This document shows, in pieces, positions 1 through 11,139 of a stretch of 64,000 nucleotides of DNA. The number at the start of each line of letters is the position of its first letter. Positions within the stretch are counted from its first letter, which is position 1. Source of the DNA: Epiperipatus broadwayi (taxonomy: Eukaryota; Onychophora; Udeonychophora; Euonychophora; Peripatidae); the NCBI GenBank assembly GCA_028023455.1, contig JAQFVV010000187.1, positions 498,001-562,000 on the forward strand, read 5' to 3'. The notes below the pieces were generated by a model, which worked only from the letters and a program-made list of their open reading frames with translations, made no database searches and was not told the DNA's origin. The position numbers and the translations under genes were made by a program.

Positions 1-1372
1 GTGTAATCCATTTGAAAACAAGCTGGAAATTTCTATCAAAGTTTGATATTCATGTTTTTACTTTAATCTTTGGAATTTGACCAAAGGTGTGATAATCCTT
101 GAGAATTTTTCATCTACAAAGATTTTTTTAACTACATAGTAGAAATGTAAACAAGCATTAATTTAAAAAGATATTTTGTACAAGTTTTAATTGAAAGATT
201 TAAAAATAAATTATGCTTGTTTTTTTTTTTAATTTGAAAATCAGAATTACAAATATTATTTATCAGACCGTTTTAAAAGTTTAATTCTTAACAAAATTTT
301 ACTTTAAAACCAGAGTTATTTAACCCTTTACTTATTATTATTTTATTTTAAGAAATATAGAAAAATATCTACAAAAATTTATGTCTGTGTTTATTTCTAC
401 TTTTCCTTTCAACTTTATATATATATGCACACACACACTATATCAGTGTGTGCTATGTAATCCAACTGGTTACAATATACATATAAAAGATAATACCTCT
501 TTAAAAAAAAAAAAAACCTGAACCAGGATTCATTTAATGATTATTCTACTGAAATATTAAAAAGACAGCCAGTTTCATTATGATAAATTCCTATAGTTTA
601 TCATGTTAAAACACTAATTTCCATAAATAAATCTAATAATATAATAATGCTTTGTCAGAATAGTAATGAGCTCCTAATCAAATCCCAGATAAAAATTGAA
701 GGGGAAAAAAATCTGTTTTATCAATCTTCACTTACATAACCAAATATCATTTGATTTCCTGAATAACTGACCATAATCGTTTTTGCACTGCTCGTTTTAT
801 CACAAAGATGAATTCAAGAACTAAGGACTGATTTCCAGTTTTAAAAAGTATTAAATATATATATTTTTAGTCAAATTGAATAAAATTTCTCTAATCAGCA
901 AATCAAATTGATGCTCAAACATCAAGTTGATCCCCATAAACAATTTATTATAGAATTATTTGTTTACAATGCGATGATATCATTTTCCATACTACAATGC
1001 ATGACCTTATAATACTTTGTATAAGAAAATGGAAATTCTACAATAAACAGCTATAATGAATGCAAAAAAACAGTACTGGTCAAAATAGCATACTCATAAC
1101 ATTTTCATATTCTTTTTGCTTTAATTAAAGTGTTAAACTTTTTTTTTTTGCAGTTTGTTAAGTTCATACATCAATTTTACTATAATTACCTACTATTTAT
1201 GTCTTTAGCAATGAATTTTTTTATTTTTAATTATGTATTCTGCTGCATTTACAATTTTAGCCATGAGTCAGAAAAATAAAGGGATAGCTAATTAACATAG
1301 ACATTAAGAAAGAGTCAAAATAAGAGTCATAGATCACATGACCCTATCTCTTAAGCTTGTAAGTTATAAAAC
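1..1372. other. AT-rich intron-like sequence
   Basis: No exon, RNA gene or intact mobile element was recognised on either strand. It holds homopolymer A/T runs, a short TA/CA microsatellite (about 416-440) and, near 810-830, a phrase (GATGAATTCAAGAACTAAGG) related to the tRNA-like SINE bodies at 22.1, 30.6 and 37.9 kb. If the two minus-strand LRPPRC exons are real, this is the intron after the 2318-2440 exon. Confidence 0.35.
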
Positions 1373-1490
1373 AATGAGGATTGCCAATTCCTCTACAAGC
1401 TTTGGGTTAAATGCTTAGCCAGAGCCAGCACTTAAAATATCTCTGTCAGGATTTAACACAAAGCTTGTAGAGGAATTGGCAATCCTCATT
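1373..1490. repeat. Short foldback (31-bp perfect arms)
   Basis: A 31-bp sequence at 1373-1403 (AATGAGGATTGCCAATTCCT...) recurs as an exact inverted copy at 1460-1490, separated by about 56 bases. The upstream flank ATCACATGACCCTATCTCTTAAGC resembles the flank of the 13.86-kb foldback and the end of the 38.7-kb one. This suggests a MITE with a shared terminal motif. Confidence 0.7.
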
Positions 1491-2317
1491 ATTAAGAAAG
1501 AGTGTTTATGCTTTTTATATAAGATTTTTTTCAGGAAGCTTTTCAAATTTATGGATAATTTTATAATATTTTTACACTTATATGTTTGATTTCATATTAC
1601 ATTTAAATGTTTGTATTGGATGGTAACTTTGTTATAGACTGATTATAAAAAATAAAATTCTAGAAACAATTACATTCATTCTAGCATACACCACTATAAT
1701 CAGAAATTTATCTTTAAGCTTCTATTTGAAGGACACACACAACATTACATTTAACTAAATTGCTATTATTTAACTTATCCATTGTCTACTTAATGTTGCC
1801 TTTAAATTTAATGGTATCAATCTTTAAAACAATTATCTTTCTTCCTGAGGACCTGTTGCAAGTGAATTTAGGATAGATGATTCACACCACCTAAGAAACA
1901 ATTCAATAATCATTAGCTTTTAAGTTCACCCCTCACACTTCTATGTAAAACACAGGGCATTATTGTATAGTTATTTTCATTCATGAAAGTTAAGAATATG
2001 TCCCATCAAATTCCTAAAAGTTTATTGATACATAAGACATTGAGATTGATTATTTAATTTATATATATGTTACAACATTGCAGATAAATAAATTATATTG
2101 AATATTTGACCATTATAGTTATTTAAATTCTGAGACAATTTTTTATCAAAAATTAATAATTAATTAATTTTGAATTATAAAAATAAAAAATAAAAAACAT
2201 ACAAATAATCTTTCAAGCAACTTTCTTAATAACAACAATGGTTAGATTGGATTTAACTAAACCTCAAGAAATAGAAAATAATTTTATAGTATATCTGTAA
2301 AACATATTGATTCTTAC
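1491..2317. other. AT-rich intron-like sequence
   Basis: Nothing coding is visible beyond chance ORFs. It contains A/T runs and a low-complexity AT stretch (about 2050-2200), consistent with intron sequence downstream of the inverted exon. Confidence 0.35.
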
Positions 2318-2440
2318 TTTTATCTTTCAGATAATTTAAAACATTCTGCACCAATTCCATTCGCTGTTTAGGGGAATTTTCCACAAGCAAATGTCCACAA
2401 CATCTAAGCAACATAAGAGCTTCAGCAGAATTTACTCGAT
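2318..2440 (-). CDS. LRPPRC: LRPPRC exon 3 (strand-discordant)
   Basis: A 123-bp minus-strand exon. The acceptor is GTTACTAG (just right of 2440) and the donor is AAAA|GTAAGA (just left of 2318). It enters with two bases that complete an Asp codon begun at the end of the 8387-8544 exon, and leaves in phase 1. The peptide includes S-A-E-A-L-M-L-L-R-C-C-G-H-L-L followed by Q-R-M-E-L-V. In LRPPRC this matches the segment A-L-L-L-L-R-S-C-G-x-L-L-P-E that leads into the first PPR helices. The next exon should encode about 110 residues of PPR repeats. It is not visible in 1-2317 on this strand and is probably left of the window. Confidence 0.82.
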
Positions 2441-3024
2441 CTAGTAACAATACAATACATATTTCTGCTATAGGTTTATTTATACTAAATTAATAAAATA
2501 TTCAATAAATACAATGCAAAAAAGTATAAACTCTAATCCTCTTCTGAATAAGATTATTTAACTCATAGGGAACTTTGGAGTCAAGAATCATTATTTACTA
2601 ATGCATCATAATTTTTAATGATTTATTTTTCATGATAAAATAATAACTTATAGATGTGTGTGTATATTCACATATTTTCACAGATCATTGTATATGATTT
2701 TTGGAAAGGGAAACACCATACAAATAGTTAACAACTACTTGCACTAATAAAAATCATCTGCACTTAAATTCTCTTAAAAGGACATTGATTCCATACTTCT
2801 ATTGTGCATTTTTAAAATGATCAAAAATTTTCTCATCTCAGATAATAATTGTAATCCTATGAAAATATTAACATATCATTGTAACACAATAAACTATCCT
2901 ATTAAAAAAATATATGATGTGACTTTCTTAGTTTATTCTTAACATATGCTTCCAAGAACAATGATATAATGTAAAATGGCTTTTCCTTAAACATAGTCAG
3001 AAGAAATATCTGGGCTTAGGCTAT
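2441..3024. other. Intron sequence between inverted exons
   Basis: AT-rich noncoding sequence between the minus-strand exon at 2318-2440 and the older LINE fragment. No feature recognised. Confidence 0.35.
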
Positions 3025-3783
3025 ATGCCTAAGTTAGTCAAATTTAACATTCTCTCTCTCCAAATCCTTATATACTTCAATAAACTCACCTATTTCTTAT
3101 ATCTTCGATTTATTTCTTTTTTCCTCCTATTTCATTTTAATAAAAGCTGTTTTGTTAACTCCATCGCCCTATTCTCATATTCTCAACTTCATTATAAAGA
3201 TATAACAAAATATAAAATCTTTCACTTCCTTTAACTTTTAAATTTGTCATACTCACCATATAACTTATTCTAATCTTCTTTCAACATTCTACATTTCAAA
3301 AATCTTCTTACCATTCCCACTTTCATTTGTACATAAACCTAATCTACAATCCATATCTTTATTACATTTTGCTTTTTTTCTCCAGTATCTATAATTCCTG
3401 TCCTTTTAGCTCTCTTTAATATTATTATATTTTTTTTATGTGCTATATAATTCTGATTCTTATATAAATCCAAACTATTTTTTATTCTTGTTTTCCATAA
3501 TTTTATCTCTTTTTCTCCAATCAATTTATCTATTCTCTTGATAATTAGCTACCAGTAATTCATTGCCAGCACATTTATCCCATTTCTTATATAAATACAT
3601 GTAAATAAATTGTCTATCTAGATCAATGTGTTACCCATCCTTTCTACACAGTGTAATTAATAACAATTTTTATTTCACCCTTACTTTGCAATTACTAATA
3701 CGCTAAAACTAATTGCATTATGGTGAAATTTTTAAGTTTATTAATTAGTAGGCTTTTTTTTTATCTATTACATCTTTTAGACT
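3025..3783 (-). pseudogene. Decayed LINE fragment (C-terminal side), left of PLE
   Basis: The minus strand at 3339-3524 encodes a phrase with W-K-T-R-I-K-N-S-L-D-L-Y-K, similar in pattern to the K-K-S-L-N-L-Y-R-S-K phrase of the LINE at 39.5-39.9 kb. The plus-strand base composition (pyrimidine-rich, many TTTATC and CATTTC phrases) is the same as the 10.4-12 and 39.4-44.4 kb LINE copies. It appears to be an older relative interrupted by the Penelope-like insertion; the other part is at 4658-5060. Very degraded. Confidence 0.45.
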
Positions 3784-4657
3784 TAGCGCTTTCAGAGCCC
3801 TTGCAGCTCCATATTCATAGTCCTTTTCATATTGTTAACTATATGCAAATGCATGCAAATTGCTTATATCATCCATTTTTTCAAAATTGAGAAGCACGTG
3901 ACCTTTCTATTTATTGCTCTGGCATCGCTAGTGATGAAACATGCTTCTTTGACCTTCCTCTTGACATCATTTCTTTCTGTGCTTACGATGTCGGCTTTAG
4001 AGGGCTCAAATTTGTGTTTGTGTTCCTGCTGATGGTCAGCAAATACTGAGCTGCCTTCTTTTTTGGTTGTAGCACTATGCTGAGCCAGTCTATTGCCCAC
4101 TGTGGCCCTAGTTTCACCATAATAAACTGAATCACAACCTGTCTGCGGGCACACAATTCTATAAACTACATGGGAGGTTTCTTCTATATTTCTTTTGTCT
4201 TTAGTATTGTTGATGAGCCTATTGGTGTTTGGAGGGGATCTGAATCCGAGTTTGAATTCCTTCTGTAATATTTTACTGAAGTTTTTTGCCACTGCAGGTA
4301 TGTAGGGTATAGCCAGATGTTGTCTGTCTTCTTTTGTGTTCTGTTGCAGTCTTTTATAAAAGCTTTTAATCCTGTTGGTTATTGTTCTATGTTCAAAACC
4401 CACGCTTATTAAGTCCCTGATGTAGCTGATTTGAGCCCTCTAAAGCCGACATCGTATGCACAGAAAGAAACGATATCAAGAGGAAGGTCAAAGAAGCATG
4501 TTTCATCATCAGCGATGCCAGAGCAATAAACAGAAAGGACACGTGTTTCTCGATTTCGAAAAAATGGATGATATAAGCAATTTGCATGCATTTGCATAAA
4601 GTTAACAATATGAAAAGGACTATGAATATGGAGCTGCAAGGGCTCTGAATGCGCTAA
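3784..4657 (-). mobile_element. Penelope-like element fragment with inverted 3' end
   Basis: A minus-strand element encoding a GIY-YIG endonuclease, flanked by an inverted duplication of its own 3' end. About 227 bp at 3784-4010 reappear inverted at 4430-4657 with roughly 90% identity by eye; both copies run from TAGCGC to the GAGGGCTCAAA phrase. Penelope-like elements often carry partial inverted or tandem copies of themselves, so this arrangement fits the class. The reverse-transcriptase portion is missing. It sits within an older LINE fragment. Confidence 0.72.
3864..4403 (-). pseudogene. GIY-YIG endonuclease domain of a Penelope-like element
   Basis: A 179-codon open frame, read from about 4403 down to 3864. 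Visible motifs are the pre-domain phrase N-R-L-I-N-N-T-K-D, then V-V-Y-R-I-V-C-P-x-T-G-C-x-S-V-Y-Y-G-E-T, a GIY-YIG core with the conserved Cys pair, then R-L-A-Q-H, H-x-x-x-H and a T-E-R-N-D-V-K-R-K-V-K-E-A tail. In Penelope-like elements this domain follows the RT and nicks target DNA. The frame lacks an upstream RT, so this is a 5'-truncated copy. The protein appears open over the domain but cannot act alone. A second, partial inverted copy of the last 70 or so codons lies on the plus strand at 4430-4570. Confidence 0.8.
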
Positions 4658-5060
4658 ATGTAATTAAATGATTTTTAGAAATCTGTTTTCATTCATACAC
4701 TGCAACCTTTCGAAGATTTTTAATTTACCTTTAATTTCTCTCCAGTACAAAGTGCATCATTTCCAAATATTAAAGCAAGTACCATTACTTCCTTTCAAGT
4801 AATTCTACATCCTTATAATTATATGAGATACATATCGGATTTTTAATTAATCAATTCTATTTTTTGTTTTTCTCCTTACTCTTATTCCTAATCCATACAA
4901 TTCCTTTTTTCATTTAATGAAATATCTAAATACACTTATCCTTCTCCATTTTTTAAAAACTATTATCTCACATTTTTCATTCTTCAGTTTCACTCTTCCC
5001 ATTTAAGAACAGGATCTTAATTTTTTCTTTATTGAATTTAATTTTTAAACTTCTTTCTAC
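4658..5060 (-). pseudogene. Decayed LINE fragment, right of PLE
   Basis: The plus-strand text around 4745-4800 (GTGCATCATTTCCAAATATT) resembles 40318-40360 of the LINE at 39.4-44.4 kb (ATGCATCATTACCATATATT), which lies toward its 3' half. Together with 3025-3783 it probably represents one old LINE copy split by the Penelope-like element. No open frame remains. Confidence 0.45.
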
Positions 5061-5411
5061 CTTTTATTCATATTTCTCTAAAATTAACTATTAGAATTTT
5101 TGAAATGAAGGTTATAAGCTTGATTAAAGAGATATCTAAGCATTATTAAAGGTAAAAGCCAATAAACTAGTCTTGAAATGTGAGTATAATAGCATTACTT
5201 TCAAACATTCATTGCTTAGATTTACAGTAGATAGTTATATTCTGGAAAAATATTTTCCTCGAAGATTACATTTTCTTAAATTATAATAATGTGTGTGACT
5301 TTTTAAATTTTGCCTTTTTTTTTTTTTATTCTCAAAGTCTATTGATTTAAGTCCATTAAAATTTTTTCCCCTCTAATATATTTTGTGAGATGCAGTCATC
5401 ATTTATTATCC
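5061..5411. other. AT-rich spacer left of hAT element
   Basis: No coding potential and no recognisable repeat other than A/T runs. Confidence 0.3.
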
Positions 5412-5419
5412 CCCTATAG

Positions 5420-7759
5420 CAGGAGTCAGCAACCTTTTGGAGAGGGCCATACTGCTATGCAGTATCTTGAAGAAGGACCATGATATCAAATGTACTACAA
5501 ATAAATTATCTCGACTTTAGACCATTCTGTTCAAAAAGCTATCTTGGTCTAGATATTTAAAGAAAACAAGGAAATCAATGTAATTTTATGTAAACAAGAT
5601 TACTTATTTTACTGTTGAGATTACAATAAAACAACTACTTACTGCAAACACACACAAAAAAAATTGCAAATTCCTTACTATAAACAAAATACAAATAGAA
5701 ATGGCAAATTAATTAATGTGAAGCTTGTTTCTACTTATTGTTTGCTAACTTATCCAGATCAGAAGAAATGTTTGTTGATGCCAGAAGCAAAACATCATTC
5801 AGATGGTCATCATCCAACCTTGGTCTTAAACGATTTTTAGAATATTTCATTTCTGAAAAAAGTTGTTTGCAAGCATATGTACTTGCAAATAATGATGCCA
5901 TCATTTTGAAATTATTCAAAATGTTTTTATATTTTCCATTTAGTAATATATATTTCTTGTAGAGGTTAACAGTGGACTCGAAGTGAAATTTTGATTTCAA
6001 AAATTTGTCATATTTTAAATCAATCAACTCCAACTGATATTTTTCTGCCACTTGTTCCACACCAACTTCATAAGGAGAGCCAAATAATATAAATTGATTT
6101 CCACATTGCTGTAAATCCACAAAACCGGAAAAAAATTCTCTTCTCAAATTCTGAATAAGGCTCACAAAAATATCTGATATTATGTCTTTCTTGTGATTTC
6201 GGAGATTTGAAAAATGAAAGTAGTTGACTGTCTGAAGTTGTGATTCCCACAGTCTAAGATTTCTTTCAAAAGCAAAAATTTGATTAAACATTTCAAATAC
6301 AAGCATGTTCATTCCTTGAAGCTCAAGATTCAAATTGTTTGTATGGGTTGTGATGTAAATGCTAACTTGACAATCCACTGTGGATACTGAAAGCAAGAAT
6401 TAACTTGATCTTTGCTCTCTAAAAACAAAGCAATCTCTTCTCTCAATTCATATACTTGTTCCAGCATTTTTCCTCAACTAAGCCATGAAACATTTGAAAA
6501 ATATGTAAGATCACCATACTCTGCTTCAATTTGTTTTAGAAATTCTTGAAACTGATGGACATTTAATTCTCTTGAAAATATAAAATTCACTGTTTTTACA
6601 ACCACTGCCATGATATCCTTAAAATTCAATGACTTTGCACATAATGCATCCTGATGAATAATGCAGTGATGTTTGATTAGTTTGTGATCAATACCAATGT
6701 ATTTTTGAAGCAATGAAACAAACCCCTTTTTCTCTTCAATCATTGCTGGTGCTCCATCTGTGATTACTCCAATAAGCCTTTGATAAATTAATATTTATTT
6801 CAGAAATAGATTTTATAATGCCTCACAAAATATCTTCTCCAGTGCTAGTGTCCTTACATAGGAATCAATTGTACAAATTCTTCCACTATATCAAATGTCT
6901 GTGTTACAGTGCTAGCAAATACTGCAAGTTGACAGGTATCCATCATATCTGTGGTTTCATCAATAGCAATGAAATAATATTCCAGATTTGTTAAAATGCC
7001 CTTTAATCACTTATGACATTTCTTGCCAGTTCTTTAATTTATCTTGTTACAGTTCTTGCAGAGAAGCTTATTGCAGAAAATAATTCCTTTTTTTCTAAAC
7101 AAACAACATCCACTACCTTCAACATATATTCTTTGAAGAATTCTCCATCAGTAAAAGGTTTTATCTTTTCTGCAATCAGTTTTGACATCTCATAGTTAGC
7201 ATGAGGGTTTACGTCAATTTCTTCAACTTTTCTTGTGAAAAAGAATGACTACTTTGTTAAATTATTTCTCAGCCATGCAACTTCGTCGTCTCATGTTTTA
7301 TGATAAGTTTCACAGTGCCATTTAATATTTAAAACTTTATTCATGGCATTGGTATCTTGGCAAATCAAGCAAATACATTTCCCACTGTGCTCAATGAAAA
7401 AATAGCTAAGTGTCCAACCTCCGTTAAAATTTCGGCACTCAAGATCTACCTTCCTTTTCTTAATACTCATGGGTTTGTTTTTGCTCAGAAAAAAAAAACT
7501 TCTAGAAAGGAAAAAGAAAAAAAAATCATTATGGAGAAATAAGAAACAATGAAAACAAATGGGTCTGCAGATACAGTAATGTGATGTTAAGTAATGTGAT
7601 GAAATTTAATAATTGTGAATAAATTTTTATTAAATGTTTGCCGGTACACTAATATCTAACCAATATCTAGATAATTGGTGTCCAGTTGTTAAGTTGGAGA
7701 ACTGCAAAAATCTCTTCCAGGTCAGATGTGGCCCACATACTTGGAGTTGCTGATTCCTG
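5420..7759 (-). mobile_element. hAT DNA transposon, 2340 bp, with TIRs and 8-bp TSD
   Basis: The left end CAGGAGTCAGCAACC (5420) is the inverse of the right end GTTGCTGATTCCTG (to 7759) with one mismatch. The identical octamer CCCTATAG directly flanks both ends (5412-5419 and 7760-7767). Eight-base duplications and CAG...-type termini are diagnostic of hAT elements. The element encodes a minus-strand transposase related to the GTF2IRD2/SCAND3-like group but is interrupted by stops and frameshifts. The intact ends show a complete insertion rather than a fragment. Confidence 0.9.
5731..7470 (-). pseudogene. hAT transposase pseudogene
   Basis: The likely start is the ATG at 7470 (M-S-I-K-K-R-K-V-D-L). 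It is followed by an N-terminal zinc finger of the pattern C-L-I-C ... H-C-E-T-Y-H (about 7300-7400). The catalytic-core phrases A-I-D-E-T-T-D (near 6960) and V-I-T-D-G-A-P-A-M (near 6760) supply the acidic residues expected of the hAT RNase H-like fold. The C-terminal dimerisation region is open at 5731-6396 and includes F-A-S-T-Y-A-C-K-Q-L-F-S-E-M-K and N-R-L-R-P-R-L-D-D-D-H-L. Stops and frame changes lie between these blocks (for example after the zinc finger, near 6840 and near 6400), so no full-length protein is possible. A domesticated gene is unlikely given the breaks. Confidence 0.85.
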
Positions 7760-7767
7760 CCCTATAG

Positions 7768-8386
7768 TATACATATGAACAAATAAAGAAAACAATTAGA
7801 AATTCTATGTTTAATAAATATATTTGAATTTTGAGTGAATGTAGAATGAGTCAATGGTTTATTTATTAAAATTAAAATATTTTTTTTATGAATCAGTATG
7901 AAAGTATTAAAAATATTATAAATGTCTTCAAAATTTAAAGTGATATAATCAAATTAAATTTATTAAATAATTAGCTATTAAATTTATAAGTATATAATTT
8001 AAAATAATGTATTTTTTATTTAGCTAGCAATGAAAGAAACATTCTTTCAGATATTACATAATTACTAATTCATGAAAAGTGAACAAAAAAACAAAAGCTC
8101 AGCTTTCACAATGTTATACAAAATAATTCACATCTCTTTAATAAAGATATTCTGCTGGCCAATTGTAGTCGACTTGAGAAGATATATGCCTTTATGATAT
8201 CATTCCTCTGAAATTAAAAGCATTCAATTCTAAGTCCTTAAAATGTATTTTTCCGGAATGTAACATTTAAAAGAATACTAATTTTATTATTGTTTTTAAA
8301 GAGAAAATACAATACCACTTTAAATCATATACTTGTTAAACAAAGCATAGTTTTAAAATTAAAAATAATATAAGAACAAATTTTAC
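7768..8386. other. Intron between inverted LRPPRC exons
   Basis: AT-rich noncoding sequence between the hAT element and the minus-strand exon at 8387-8544. Nothing else recognised. Confidence 0.35.
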
Positions 8387-8544
8387 CTGACTTTTTAAGT
8401 TCATTAAAGAAATGATCAAAATTAAATCTTGAAATGCGATTAGTTTTTCTCACCCCACTATTTAGTCTGTTTAATTCCCGAGAAAAGCTGTAAACTATTT
8501 CATTATCATTTTGTTCTGGAAGACTGGCATCTGTTATGAAAGCT
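8387..8544 (-). CDS. LRPPRC: LRPPRC exon 2 (strand-discordant)
   Basis: Read on the minus strand this is a 158-bp open exon between acceptor TTTTAG (ending at 8545) and donor CAG|GTAAAA. It begins with one base of a split codon and contains 52 full codons, ending in phase 1. The peptide includes S-F-S-R-E-L-N-R-L-N-S-G-V-R-K-T-N-R-I-S. This matches the conserved start of the PPR region of LRPPRC, which has a W-A-L-x-R-L-D-x-x-V-R-R-T-G-R-I pattern. Its phase fits both the exon at 19473-19609 before it and the exon at 2318-2440 after it. The rest of the gene is on the plus strand, so this piece is inverted and misplaced, either by assembly or by rearrangement. It was found by reading splice sites, since it is shorter than typical ORF cut-offs. 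Confidence 0.8.
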
Positions 8545-9204
8545 CTAAAATGATAGTAAAATAAATTTTCAGTAAGTAGTGATTAATAAATATCAAACAT
8601 AGAAATTGTGAATAAGATATTCAATCTTTAATGTAATTATAATTACTTTATTTGTGCAAATAAAATACTAATGATGGAAAACAATTAATTACAAGCCAAA
8701 ATTACTTTTAATAGGGGGGGGAAATTTTATAAGCATCAAAAAATATGAACAAGTTATTAAGATTTTTTATACCAATAATATTGCATGATTTTCTTAATTA
8801 CTACAAGAGCAGATATTCTCATCTACTGCAAACTTGAGTAATCAAATGATACCAGATTGTATATTATTATAATAAGAACATAATAGCATTATACTACCTT
8901 TCATTGATTGCTCAAGCTTTTAGTAGATGGCTCTTAGGTAGGATAAGATTTGCTCTTTAAGATTTAATATTGCTTTTGCACCTACAAAACATATTATTTG
9001 GAATATTCATGACAATATAAATATGCTATTGGATTTAAAAGGATTAGATGTAATTCTATTCAATGTTTATGGATTTATATTCCCCTAACTCTAATATAAG
9101 AAAAATGTGCAAATTTGGCATTAATAATAATAAATTAATTCTAATTTTAGCATCAGTTAGTAAAAAAAAATTTTTTTTTCAAAAGTTAATATTATATAAG
9201 ATTC
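8545..9204. other. AT-rich sequence upstream of inverted exon 2
   Basis: I looked on the minus strand for a further upstream coding exon and found none. It holds homopolymers and a poly-G tract near 8717. Confidence 0.3.
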
Positions 9205-9440
9205 CAACAAGGGCCTTGTAGTGAAGTGGTTAACATATCTGCCTGCCAAGCCAACCCAATTAACCATGCAACAGCTGGTAAAAAATGAGAATTTAAAAAG
9301 ACCAGGTAAGTCTGCTTAGTCAGATCTTATCAACATGCTAATTATAGAAACAAAAAAAAAGGACTGTAATACGATGTGGCCTTCCCTACAAATAGGAAAA
9401 TTCTCATAATCCTATGGTTGCATTACTTTATCTTTTAACC
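9205..9440 (+). repeat. Possible tRNA-derived SINE
   Basis: The phrase CCTTGTAGTGAAGTGGTTAA followed by CATATCTGCCTGCC resembles a tRNA D-arm with an A box (TAGTGAAGTGG). It is followed by about 150 bp of unrelated body and an A9 tract near 9352. No good B box is retained. Extent is approximate. Confidence 0.4.
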
Positions 9441-10379
9441 TAAAAACCTGCGTTATGTTATCTAGATTGAATATTCTATGAGATTTATCTGAAGGGAACT
9501 GGGTTAAATCAACATACAGCATCTGACTGTCACAATATTCTATGAGATTTATATAAATTTGATTATCTTGAATTGCTAAAAGATTTCTTCTATTAATCTA
9601 CTTATCCATCAATTTAAGCATACATTTATTTTTTAATTCAGTATAATAGTATAAAAAAAGTAAAAATGATATTATGAAAATCATTTATTAAGAACAAAGA
9701 ATTTTCAAGCTAGCTAATTTTTTTATTATCTAGTAACTACACACCCAAGGTCAAAATGAAATTATAGCTTCCCTCCTCTAAAAATCTTTTATTAAAGCAA
9801 GTCTATATCTTTTTCTTGATAATCTATTATTTATTTTGTTTTCTCTACTTTTTTTTAATGCTTTTAATATATATATATATATATAATATTATTTGATAAA
9901 TATAACTTTTAAGTGAAAATATATCTATGAATTTGAAAAGTTTTATAAAACAGAGTTTTGGACACTTTATGAAAGAGCAATACAATAACTTTAGATATGC
10001 AATGAAGTATGTTAGAAGTATCATGGAAAAATCATGGATTAGAGAACAAACAGACATCAATGACAAACCCGAAAAAAAATCAAGAGGCTAAAATACTGCT
10101 GAACTGGATATTATTACAAGGTATAACAATAAAAAGAGCCAGAAAAAAAACCTGGGTGATATGAAAAAATGAGATAAAAAAAGTTTTCTGGAATGTTGTG
10201 GACAAGTTATGGATTAGAAAAACTAAATTAAACTTTCACTTTGTAATAAAATGACAAAGTTTGAAATAATAATGAAAAGGAGATAATGTATGCAAAAAAC
10301 TAGATCAGAATGCTTCAACAACAAAGTATCCTTTCAACTGTGCATGTAAAAGCAATTATAAATTATTTCTGTATGGTAT
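9441..10379. other. AT-rich noncoding stretch
   Basis: Contains an (AT)n microsatellite at about 9868-9886 and a duplicated phrase AATATTCTATGAGATTTAT (9467 and 9535). No coding or structured element recognised. Confidence 0.3.
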
Positions 10380-11125
10380 AAGATGAGATGCACTGTGACT
10401 TCTTTATCGGAGTCAGGAATCTCTCAGCTACCATGCCCAGAGAAATCTGTTAACCACTTTACTTTCTCTTTCCATTCTCCACCCTACATTTTCCCCATAT
10501 TTTTCTCTAACGAGCACCATCCCATTTCCACAACATAATCTTTGTCAACTCCATGGCTTTTTACCTAAATCCCCCTTATCTTTTTCCAAACCCAGCAGAA
10601 AAACCAAGAACCCACCTTCTATATAATCCCTTTGTTTATTTTTCCACAACCTCATTATGTGCCTTTTCTACTTGCAAACATTTACATCCAATTAATAGAA
10701 GCCTAATATTTTCTATGTCTTCCTTACCCAACTTGCAGACTAAATCACATTTTTCCATTTATGTGTATATTCCCTTGTTGCTAAAGATTTTTCCATTTAT
10801 GTGTATATTCCCTTATTGCTAAAGATCCTGTTCGAGCCTTAAACAGTAAACTACTTTTCTTGCTATTGTCATAAATTAACTCGCATCCAATATTCCAATT
10901 ATTTCTATATATATTTAAACTCTTTTTACTCTCCATATTAGTTCTCCATTTTTCCAGCTTCTTATTCTTTATTCATGCATCTATTCTTTTATCCCATTCC
11001 TTGCAACTATTTCACTCAACAATTCTTCTAACACAATCTTCTCACCTTTTGAATAAGTATACCGACATAAATTCTTTATTCAAATCTTCTGCAAACTGTA
11101 TCACCTTTCTCATCCATCTGCCCTT
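10380..11125 (-). pseudogene. 5'-truncated LINE 3' end, copy A
   Basis: On the minus strand this matches the 3' end of the LINE at 39.4-44.4 kb, beginning with the GTGATGCACTGTGACTTC-like terminal phrase at about 10385 and continuing through the C-terminal zinc-knuckle region. A further partial duplication of about 45-50 bp is present inside it (TTTCCATTTATGTGTATATT twice, 10756 and 10791). It is followed directly by copy B in the same orientation. Confidence 0.65.
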
Positions 11126-11139
11126 TACCGATAGCCGTA

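Noticed and set aside
5731-7470. Domesticated hAT-derived host gene
   Set aside because: Perfect TSD and TIRs remain and the frame is broken several times, which fits a dead transposon copy and not a maintained gene.
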